Position numbers and translations under genes: made by a program. DNA of 5,456 nt from Verrucomicrobiota bacterium (GTDB taxonomy: Bacteria > Verrucomicrobiota > Verrucomicrobiia > Verrucomicrobiales > Verrucomicrobiaceae), in NCBI GenBank assembly GCA_021413535.1, contig JAIOQF010000308.1, positions 1-5,456 of the forward strand, given 5' to 3'. The number at the start of each line of letters is the position of its first letter. Positions within the stretch are counted from its first letter, which is position 1. This document shows positions 1 to 5,456 of this stretch, one piece after another. A model generated the notes under the pieces. The model did no database searches and was not told the origin of the DNA. It saw only the letters and a program-made list of their open reading frames with translations.

Positions 1-834
1 CTTTACCCGCAAGAAAACGGATTTTACTGTTCCATCTGGCGACCATCCCTGCGGCGTTTGAAGCACGCCGCTCAGTTCTTTGGCCTTCGGATCAGTCGCG
101 TATTCGGAGATGATCAGTTTCATCATCAGCACGCCGGGCTCAGGACTGGAGAAAGTCTGCGGCTTGTCGGCATTGATCAGACCGTCATCCGTGAAAAAGA
201 TCATCTCTTTGATCGCAGCCGCCCGTTGTTTCGCCTCATCGCTTTGGGCAATCAGTCTGAGCTGCACCTCAGCGCCCGATCGCTTGGCCTCCGCATTCCA
301 GCCGACCAGTTGTTGTGGAGCAGCGGCACGGGCGGCATTGAATTTCGCATGCCATTTTTCATCCAGTCCCCCTTCGGGAGCGACCTTCATCTCGATCGTT
401 AAATTCTTTACCCCTGGATTACACACTCGACCGCAGCACATCCACGATGCCTGACCCGATAGAACCACCGTAGTTCCTAACCGCAAATTTTTGGGCGGTG
501 TGATTTTGACAGGCAGCAACGTATCACCTTCATAGCCCTGAGCCTTGATCTCAAACATCAGCACTTGATGAGGTGCGGGCCACTCGATCGGACCCGCTTG
601 AAATCCTTCAGGCAGCTTCCACTCGATCCCGGTCGGCACACCAACGATGCCAGGAAATTTCCAGTAGGTGTGATCACCTTCGCGGTGCTGCAAATTAAGC
701 CCGACATAAAACGGCTCACCGGGAACGATGGCAGTCACTTCAGATACCAAGGAAATGCGCAGCGGATTTTCCTCCGCGCAAACAGGTGCGGCGAGCAAAA
801 TCAAAAGGAAAGAAATGATGGCAAATCGTAGCAT
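1..834 (-). CDS. DsbD/ScsB-type thiol-disulfide interchange protein, N-terminal (alpha) part; C-terminus beyond window edge
   Basis: The frame is open from the ATG at 834-832 to position 1 with no stop, giving 278 visible residues, so the gene is partial at its 3' end. Residues 1-20 look like a signal peptide: Arg3, a hydrophobic core, then an Ala-Pro-Val-Cys-Ala end before Glu-Glu. No lipobox is present. Residues about 40-150 match the DsbD N-terminal ('disulphide bond corrector') family: HTYWKFPG (55-62), VPTGIEWKLPEG (66-77), GPIEWPAP (81-88), GYEGDTLLPVKI (100-111) and the cysteine motif WMCCGRVCNPG (131-141). C134 and C138 form the usual C-x3-C pair, and C133 is an extra cysteine. Residues 165-278 resemble the second periplasmic half of ScsB-type proteins. 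In that family this part passes electrons from a membrane domain to periplasmic partners. I infer that a membrane domain and perhaps a thioredoxin domain follow outside the window. The gene starts 27 bp after asnS on the same strand, with only a weak GGA-like ribosome site. A stand-alone periplasmic domain protein is the alternative. Confidence 0.85.
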   Translation of the reverse strand, partial: MLRFAIISFLLILLAAPVCAEENPLRISLVSEVTAIVPGEPFYVGLNLQHREGDHTYWKFPGIVGVPTGIEWKLPEGFQAGPIEWPAPHQVLMFEIKAQGYEGDTLLPVKITPPKNLRLGTTVVLSGQASWMCCGRVCNPGVKNLTIEMKVAPEGGLDEKWHAKFNAARAAAPQQLVGWNAEAKRSGAEVQLRLIAQSDEAKQRAAAIKEMIFFTDDGLINADKPQTFSSPEPGVLMMKLIISEYATDPKAKELSGVLQTPQGWSPDGTVKSVFLRVK

Positions 835-861
835 AATTATCCAGCCAGTGATCCGGCACCT

Positions 862-2226
862 TTAAAAGTCCGCGTGACCGGGCGTGCGGGCAAATGGAAT
901 CACGTCGCGGATATTGCCCACGCCGGTGGCAAACATGAGGAAGCGCTCAAAGCCCAGACCATATCCACTGTGTGGCACCGTGCCGTAGCGCCGCAGGTCG
1001 GAATACCAGCGATAGCTTTCGGGATTGAGTCCTTGAGCGCTCATCGCCGCTTCGAGAAGTTCCAGGCGCTCCTCGCGCTGACTGCCGCCAATGATCTCGC
1101 CGATGCCAGGAACCAGCACGTCCATCGCGGCCACCGTCCGGCCGTCGTCGTTCTGCCGCATGTAAAACGGCTTCAAGCTGCGCGGATAATCGTAAACGGT
1201 GACCGGGCTTTTGAAATGTTCCTCGGCAAGGAATCGCTCATGCTCGCTCTGCAAGTTCTGACCCCACTCAACAGGATACTCGAACTTGCGGCCGGACTTC
1301 AGAAGCAAGTCCACAGCATCCGTGTAAGTCACACGCTGGAAAGGACTGTCGAGTGTATGCTGCAAACGGGCGATAAGTTCCTTGTCGACGAACTTATTAA
1401 AAAACTTCAATTCCTCGCCGCAAGTTTCGAATAGAACGCGCAGCAAGTATTTGATGTGTTCCTCGGCCAGCTTCATGTCCGCCTCCAGATCATAGAAAGC
1501 CATCTCCGGCTCGATCATCCAGAACTCCGCGGCGTGACGTGCGGTATTCGAGTTCTCCGCCCGGAACGTGGGACCGAACGTGTAGATCTTTCCCATCGCG
1601 CAGGCAAAGACTTCGCCCTGCAACTGACCACTGACCGTAAGATAAGTCGGCTTGCCAAAAAAATCCGCCTCCGGCTTGGCCGTCGAACCTTGGGGCAAGG
1701 TCGTGACACGGAACATCTCCCCCGCTCCTTCGCAATCACTGGAGGTGATGATCGGTGTGTGAATGTAAAAGAAATCACGCTCCTGAAAGAACGTATTGAT
1801 GGCATGAGCCATGCGACTGCGAACCCGGAACACGCTGCCCAGCAGATTGGTGCGCGGTCGCAGATGCGCAATCTCGCGGAGAAACTCCGTCGTGTGCCCT
1901 TTCTTTTGCAGCGGATAAGCCGGGTCAGCTTCGCCGATGATCTCCACGTCCTTCGCCAGAAGTTCAAACGCCTGCTTCCCACCAGGAGATGCCACGAGGT
2001 CACCCTTCACACGAACAGATGCACCCGTGAGGATCTTTGAATACAATCCAGCGCAGGACAGGCTGTTGTCGGCCACGACTTGCAGTCCGCGCAGGCAGGA
2101 ACCGTCGTTGATTTCAATGAACGTGCAGGCTTTGGAATCACGCCGGGTGCGAACCCAGCCCTGTGCAGTGACACCCTCCTCAGGCGAAGTTCTGGCAAGC
2201 AGATTGCGAATGTCTGGTGAAATCAT
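862..2226 (-). CDS. asnS: Asparaginyl-tRNA synthetase (AsnRS)
   Basis: This class IIb synthetase charges tRNA-Asn with asparagine in the cytoplasm, using ATP. From the ATG at 2226-2224 it has 454 residues, close to the roughly 466 of the E. coli enzyme. An N-terminal OB-fold anticodon-binding domain (about 18-100) holds GWVRTRRDSK (23-32). The catalytic core follows: motif 1 around 146-160 ending HTPII, the segment EGAGEMFRVTTL (166-177), FFGKPTYLTVSGQLQGE (189-205), motif 2 with FRAENSNTARHAAEFWM (221-237), IGGSQREERL (379-388) and motif 3 GLGFERF (423-429). The NSNT stretch after motif 2 and the GEMF segment favour AsnRS over AspRS. The stop is TAA at 864-862. In-frame starts also exist at 2241 (ATG) and 2253 (GTG, 463 residues). 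I prefer 2226 because its N-terminus aligns with the family and a promoter candidate overlaps the two upstream starts. None of the three has a clear Shine-Dalgarno sequence. It is probably co-transcribed with the DsbD-like gene downstream. Confidence 0.96.
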   Translation of the reverse strand: MISPDIRNLLARTSPEEGVTAQGWVRTRRDSKACTFIEINDGSCLRGLQVVADNSLSCAGLYSKILTGASVRVKGDLVASPGGKQAFELLAKDVEIIGEADPAYPLQKKGHTTEFLREIAHLRPRTNLLGSVFRVRSRMAHAINTFFQERDFFYIHTPIITSSDCEGAGEMFRVTTLPQGSTAKPEADFFGKPTYLTVSGQLQGEVFACAMGKIYTFGPTFRAENSNTARHAAEFWMIEPEMAFYDLEADMKLAEEHIKYLLRVLFETCGEELKFFNKFVDKELIARLQHTLDSPFQRVTYTDAVDLLLKSGRKFEYPVEWGQNLQSEHERFLAEEHFKSPVTVYDYPRSLKPFYMRQNDDGRTVAAMDVLVPGIGEIIGGSQREERLELLEAAMSAQGLNPESYRWYSDLRRYGTVPHSGYGLGFERFLMFATGVGNIRDVIPFARTPGHADF

Positions 2227-2236
2227 GGGGGTGAGT

Positions 2237-2264
2237 ATCATAGGCAGGGACACGCAATTGCAAA
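2237..2264 (-). promoter_or_regulatory. Candidate sigma70-type promoter for asnS
   Basis: On the minus strand a -35-like TTTGCA (2264-2259, 4 of 6 consensus bases) is followed by a 16-bp spacer and a -10-like TATGAT (2242-2237, 5 of 6). Transcription would be expected to start near 2230, only a few bases before the ATG at 2226. The asnS mRNA would then be nearly leaderless, and the in-frame GTG at 2253 and ATG at 2241 could not be used from this promoter. The call rests on consensus matching by eye only. Confidence 0.4.
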
Positions 2265-2286
2265 GACAACCGGCACAGGCTGCGGC

Positions 2287-2326
2287 ACTTTTCAGAAACC
2301 GGGACTTTCAGCGCCAGACTTTTCCG
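2287..2326. repeat. Three short direct repeats (ACTTTTC-like) in the divergent promoter region
   Basis: The intergenic region between asnS and the protease gene holds ACTTTTCAG (2287-2295), ACTTTCAG (2304-2311) and ACTTTTCCG (2318-2326), spaced 17 and 14 bp apart. They could be binding sites for a regulator shared by the two divergent genes. They are short and imperfect, so chance is a real alternative. Confidence 0.3.
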
Positions 2327-2327
2327 C

Positions 2328-2338
2328 TAAACTAAACT
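2328..2338 (+). promoter_or_regulatory. AT-rich -10-like element upstream of the M48 protease gene
   Basis: A small AT-rich island contains TAAACT twice, overlapping (2328-2333 and 2333-2338). Each copy matches 4 of 6 bases of the TATAAT consensus. It lies about 40 bp before the ATG at 2375, and no good -35 box stands at the right distance (2305-2310, CTTTCA, matches 3 of 6). It is the best place for the protease promoter in this short gap, but the evidence is weak. Confidence 0.2.
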
Positions 2339-2374
2339 TAACGAACGTCCGCCGTGTATCGCAAACTCTTCCAA

Positions 2375-3223
2375 ATGAAATCAGCTTATGGCGACGGCAG
2401 CAGCCAGAGCTACGGTTCCCAGCGCTCGCCTTTTTCCGGCTGCAGCGGACGACTGGTCATCATCATGCTAATAGCGGCTTTCGCCGTCATCCGCTATTTG
2501 AGCACGCCCGCCGAGGTAAACCACTTTACTGGTCGCAAGCAGCACCTCGATCTTGATCCACCGGCGGAAATCCAAATGGGACTCGCCTCGCGTGCCGAGA
2601 TGGCAGCACAACACGGCGGGCTTTCGCCTGACGCCTCTGCTCGCGATCATGTTAATCGCATCGGGCAGAAGATCGTTCGCTCGACGGATGTGGCCCGCAC
2701 TCCCTATCAGTTTGATTTTCACCTTCTGGCCGACCGCCAGGTGGTGAACGCCTTCGCGCTTCCCGGCGGACAGGTGTTCATGACCGAGGCGCTCTACCGC
2801 ATGCTGGGCAGCGAGGACGAAATCGCCGGCGTGCTCGGGCATGAGATCGGGCATGTCGTGGGCCGACATTCTTCGGAACAGATCGCCAAGGGCAACCTCT
2901 TCAACGGCATCACCAATGCCATCGTCATCGGAGCTTCGGGAAGCCAGGGCGGTTACGATGCCGCGCGCGCCGCTCAGATGGTGAACCAGATCATCACGCT
3001 CAAGTATTCCCGCAGCGACGAATCCGAGGCCGACAAACTAGGCGTGCGCTTTCTCATCGAATCAGGTTACAACCCCGAAGCACTGATCCGGGTCATGGAG
3101 GTGCTTAAAAAAGCATCGGGCGGATCCCACCAACCCGAGATCATGAGCACCCATCCCGATCCGGGCAACCGCGCGGAAGATATCCGGGCTGAAATCGACA
3201 AATACCGCGCGCAGTCCCGCTGA
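2375..3223 (+). CDS. Membrane-anchored M48-family zinc metalloprotease (LoiP/BepA-like)
   Basis: This is a predicted envelope-quality-control peptidase of 282 residues from the ATG at 2375. A GTG at 2354 would add seven residues; neither start has a Shine-Dalgarno sequence. The N-terminus is a Ser/Gly/Tyr-rich stretch of about 25 residues, then a hydrophobic anchor (about 27-39, LVIIMLIAAFAVI). That is short for a membrane helix but has no obvious signal-peptidase site. The catalytic domain contains NAFALPGGQVFMTEAL (125-140) and the zinc motif HEIGH (156-160; zinc ligands His156 and His160, catalytic Glu157). SRSDESEADKLG (212-223) supplies Glu216 as third ligand in the SRxxExxAD pattern. 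Near the C-terminus STHPDPGNR (258-266) carries His260, matching the conserved late histidine that acts as an inhibitory switch in E. coli BepA. There is no C-terminal TPR domain, so the architecture and size are closer to LoiP than to BepA. In this family such enzymes degrade misfolded outer-membrane or periplasmic proteins; the substrate here is unknown. It is divergent from asnS and convergent with pbpC. Confidence 0.92.
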   Translation: MKSAYGDGSSQSYGSQRSPFSGCSGRLVIIMLIAAFAVIRYLSTPAEVNHFTGRKQHLDLDPPAEIQMGLASRAEMAAQHGGLSPDASARDHVNRIGQKIVRSTDVARTPYQFDFHLLADRQVVNAFALPGGQVFMTEALYRMLGSEDEIAGVLGHEIGHVVGRHSSEQIAKGNLFNGITNAIVIGASGSQGGYDAARAAQMVNQIITLKYSRSDESEADKLGVRFLIESGYNPEALIRVMEVLKKASGGSHQPEIMSTHPDPGNRAEDIRAEIDKYRAQSR

Positions 3224-3226
3224 GCC

Positions 3227-5456
3227 TCACCTCGCGATCATCTTGCTTCTTCGCTGTGCAGCGAATTCCGTCGCGTCCCGAACCTCAACTGATGCCGTCG
3301 TTTCCAACCCGGACTTCAAATCAGTCGCCGTAATCTCGTGGCGGCCAGGAACCAGCCAGGCCATGGGAGCGCCATCGTTCCCCTCAATGCGCAGCGTGAG
3401 CGAACTCCAGTTCACTGCCATACCTTCCTGTGACTGAAGCAACATGCGGCGACCGCCATCGCTCAAATCAGGATCGAGGAATACCACACTCCCGTCGACC
3501 GGTGAAAGGATACGCGGAGGCCTGCTAGAATTAGATGACGGACGCACGCAAACAAGTCCCACAAGCCAGTGATCGCCTTGGGATATCCATCTGGCATATT
3601 CGTCCGACAGAAAGGCCCGGCCCGTTTCCGCTTCGTAATCTTCCGACTTTGCCGGGACTGGCAACGCCCCACCGAGAAAAATCTCCGGCCGGCTCATGCG
3701 CACCACCATGCCGGAATCCGGAAGTTGATGCCCAGTGCGAGGATCGATCTTCGCATGCACAATCCCCGTCGGTGCATCGAACCAACTGGTGCCGGACGAT
3801 GCCCGCAGATGGAGAAAGATGTCGCGAAAGATCGGCCCCGCACCCGTGACGCCGGACACGTTCTCCATTGGCGTGTGATCAAAATTACCAGCCCACACGC
3901 CAACCGTGAACTCCGGCGAATAGCCGATGGTCCAGTTGTCGCGATAGTTCCGGCTGGTCCCGGTCTTTACTGCGACCTTGAAGGGCAGCCGGATCACTGA
4001 CCAAGGACCGAAGGTTGGCAGGCGGGCTTGATTGTCGCCCAGGATGTCGGCGATCTGATAGCACACCTCTTGTGGAAACAAACGAGTGTTTACAATTTCA
4101 GGTGCATCGACCAGCAATGTCCACGGTTTGTATTCGCCAAGACGCGCGAGGCAAGCGTAGGCATTAGTCAACTCAATGAGCCGGACTGGTGCATTGCCGA
4201 TGGTGAGACCGAGACCGTAGTGATCCGCAGGTTCTGTGAGCGAGGTGATGCCGAGATTTTTCAGCGTGTCATACAAGACCTTCTCGCCACCGATCTGTTT
4301 CAGCACGCGGACGGCGGGAATGTTCAACGAGGAGCCCAGCGCCGTGCGTAACGTCACTGGACCGTAGTTGCGGTGATCATAGTTTTCCGGCCGGTATATG
4401 CCGCCCGGCGTGCTAAACTCGATGGGCAGATCGGGAATAATCGAAGCTGGAGTGAACTCGCGCTGCAATGCCAGCAAATAGGTGAATGGTTTCACAGCCG
4501 AACCGGCGGAATGGGGAGCCCACGCACCATTGATCTGGCCGCCTTCGTTGGAGAAAAAATCTCGGGAGCCAGCCAGCGCGAGAACGCGGCCCGTCTTGTT
4601 TTCGATCACCACCGCAGCGGCCTGAGTCACATGGCGGTCACGCAGCGCAGCCAGACGGCGCGCGATGATCGACTCCATGCGTGATTGCAGCGTCGGAAGG
4701 ATCGTGGTGTGGATGACTTGCGGTCCGGGCTTTAAACCTGGGCCACAGACAAGCTCGATAGCATGTGGCGCTTCGAAACCGCCATTGAATCGCTGCAAGA
4801 CTATTTTTTCATCACCCGCGAGGGCTCGCTTTTCCAAAGTGAGCCAGCCGCGCTCGACCATGCCATCAAGCACGAACTTCTGCCGAGACTGCACCGCTTT
4901 GAAATTCGTGAATGGATTCAGCCTCGAAGGCGCCTGCGGCAGCGCAGCGAGCATGGAACATTCCGCCGGTGAGAGATCGCGCAGCGGTTTGTCGAAATAG
5001 CCCTGCGCTGCGCTGGAGCACCCGATCAGCAGATTTCCATAGCCAACGCGGTTCAGATATTCCTCAAGGATGCGTTCCTTGCTCCACGTCATCTCGATGC
5101 GTCGCGCTTGCAGAGCCTCGATCACCTTGGTCCACAACCGGCGCGGTTTGCGTTCGTCGGCGGAAATTTTCGCAAGTTGCTGGGTAATGGTGGAAGCGCC
5201 GGACACAACGCGCCGGGCCATCAGGTTGTCCCAGGCCGCGCGCGCTATTGCGGGAAGATCCACCCCACCATGCGAGAAGAATCGCCGGTCTTCGGCCGCA
5301 AGCGTGGCGTGAATGAGATCGACAGGAATTTCAGGCAAATTCACCGGTTGCGCCACGCGCTGGCCGTCAGCACTGAGCATCTGGCGAAGCGGAGTGCCAT
5401 CGGCTGCAAGGAACGTGGGTGATGCAGGAAGCGGCTGAAGAAGTTTTTTCGGCAGC
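3227..5456 (-). CDS. pbpC: Penicillin-binding protein 1C (bifunctional transglycosylase/transpeptidase); N-terminus beyond window edge
   Basis: This class A PBP polymerises and cross-links peptidoglycan in the periplasm. The frame stays open from 5455 to the TGA at 3229-3227, giving 742 visible residues. The Met codon at 5380 is internal, because the 25 residues before it read as normal PBP1C N-terminal sequence (ending FLAADGTPLRQ). The missing part should be a short cytoplasmic tail and membrane anchor, since E. coli PBP1C has about 770 residues. Counting from Met 5380, the glycosyltransferase 51 domain shows EDRRFFSHGGVD (30-41, catalytic Glu30), GASTITQQLAK (61-71), SKERILEEYLNRVGYGN (100-116, second Glu probably 106) and SPAECSMLAALPQAPSRLNP (137-156). 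The transpeptidase shows SAVK (294-297, nucleophile Ser294), SLN (351-353) and KTGTS (472-476). Residues about 622-702 form the C-terminal BiPBP_C domain typical of PBP1C (SPVDGSVVFLDPD, AWLVPGRHEITATD). All key catalytic residues are present, so it should be active. No alpha-2-macroglobulin gene, the frequent partner of pbpC, is visible; it could lie beyond the right edge. Confidence 0.96.
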   Translation of the reverse strand, partial: LPKKLLQPLPASPTFLAADGTPLRQMLSADGQRVAQPVNLPEIPVDLIHATLAAEDRRFFSHGGVDLPAIARAAWDNLMARRVVSGASTITQQLAKISADERKPRRLWTKVIEALQARRIEMTWSKERILEEYLNRVGYGNLLIGCSSAAQGYFDKPLRDLSPAECSMLAALPQAPSRLNPFTNFKAVQSRQKFVLDGMVERGWLTLEKRALAGDEKIVLQRFNGGFEAPHAIELVCGPGLKPGPQVIHTTILPTLQSRMESIIARRLAALRDRHVTQAAAVVIENKTGRVLALAGSRDFFSNEGGQINGAWAPHSAGSAVKPFTYLLALQREFTPASIIPDLPIEFSTPGGIYRPENYDHRNYGPVTLRTALGSSLNIPAVRVLKQIGGEKVLYDTLKNLGITSLTEPADHYGLGLTIGNAPVRLIELTNAYACLARLGEYKPWTLLVDAPEIVNTRLFPQEVCYQIADILGDNQARLPTFGPWSVIRLPFKVAVKTGTSRNYRDNWTIGYSPEFTVGVWAGNFDHTPMENVSGVTGAGPIFRDIFLHLRASSGTSWFDAPTGIVHAKIDPRTGHQLPDSGMVVRMSRPEIFLGGALPVPAKSEDYEAETGRAFLSDEYARWISQGDHWLVGLVCVRPSSNSSRPPRILSPVDGSVVFLDPDLSDGGRRMLLQSQEGMAVNWSSLTLRIEGNDGAPMAWLVPGRHEITATDLKSGLETTASVEVRDATEFAAQRRSKMIAR
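3250..3265. other. Short perfect inverted repeat just past the protease stop codon, inside the pbpC 3' end
   Basis: TTCGCTG and CAGCGAA form a 7-bp perfect inverted repeat separated by two bases, or a 6-bp stem with a 4-base loop. It begins 27 bp after the protease stop codon and lies within the last codons of pbpC. No T-rich tract follows on either strand, so it is at best a weak terminator or an mRNA 3'-end hairpin. It may simply be coding sequence. Confidence 0.2.

Noticed and set aside
58..454. Two overlapping plus-strand open frames (114 and 124 codons) and another at 565-831.
   Set aside because: They are antisense to the DsbD-like gene, which has a signal peptide and clear family motifs on the minus strand. 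Neither frame shows a recognisable protein.
835..861. A possible small hairpin (GCCGG / CTGGC with a G-U pair) in the asnS to DsbD-like gap.
   Set aside because: The five-base stem is too weak to call a terminator or attenuator, there is no T tract, and the 27-bp spacing fits a simple operon junction.
1456..2040. A 194-codon open frame on the plus strand, and similar frames of 132-186 codons at 874-1434 and 1937-2335.
   Set aside because: They lie antisense to or across asnS, whose protein is unmistakable over its whole length. The translations show no recognisable domain and are expected by-products of GC-rich coding sequence.
4721..4745. An imperfect palindrome around a central TTTAAA.
   Set aside because: It falls inside pbpC codons for a Gly-Pro-Gly-Leu-Lys-Pro-Gly-Pro stretch, where repeated Gly/Pro codons on both sides of TTTAAA create symmetry by themselves. 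It pairs poorly in the pbpC mRNA.
3535..5422. Many plus-strand open frames of 69-143 codons across the pbpC region.
   Set aside because: All are shadows of pbpC, which has every expected catalytic motif in one uninterrupted minus-strand frame.
1..5456. Searched by eye for tRNA genes, CRISPR repeats, insertion-sequence ends, toxin-antitoxin pairs, phage or defence genes and riboswitch-like leaders.
   Set aside because: Coding density is very high and every stretch over about 150 bp is explained by one of four recognised genes. No such element or new system could be supported.

Overview
This window looks like an ordinary chromosomal stretch of a moderately GC-rich, diderm bacterium. It carries four protein-coding genes, two of them cut by the window edges, packed with almost no spare DNA. 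I suspect a Verrucomicrobiota-like organism. The reasons are the style of the M48 protease and of the DsbD-type domain, and the lack of clear Shine-Dalgarno sequences in front of every start I can see. This assignment is an inference from family resemblance, not a database result.

Layout from left to right. (1) Positions 1-834, minus strand: the N-terminal 278 residues of a secreted DsbD/ScsB-type thiol-disulfide protein. It runs off the left edge. (2) Positions 862-2226, minus strand: asparaginyl-tRNA synthetase (asnS), 27 bp upstream of gene 1 and probably co-transcribed with it. (3) About 2227-2374: the only real intergenic region. It is a compact divergent promoter region with a good promoter candidate for asnS and three short direct repeats. 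(4) Positions 2375-3223, plus strand: a membrane-anchored M48 zinc metalloprotease of the LoiP/BepA kind. (5) Positions 3227-5456, minus strand: penicillin-binding protein 1C (pbpC), convergent with the protease gene across a 3-bp gap. Its N-terminus lies beyond the right edge.

Three of the four products act in the cell envelope: oxidative folding or reduction of exported proteins, quality control of envelope proteins, and peptidoglycan polymerisation and cross-linking. The fourth is a core translation enzyme. The minus-strand pair asnS and the DsbD-like gene appear to form one unit, diverging from the protease. The pbpC and protease transcripts run towards each other.

I found no RNA genes, mobile elements, CRISPR arrays, phage genes or defence genes, and no convincing new system. 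The points worth a second look are small: the choice of asnS start, which may give a nearly leaderless mRNA; repeats in the divergent promoter region; a doubled cysteine in the DsbD-like domain; and the 3-bp convergent junction.
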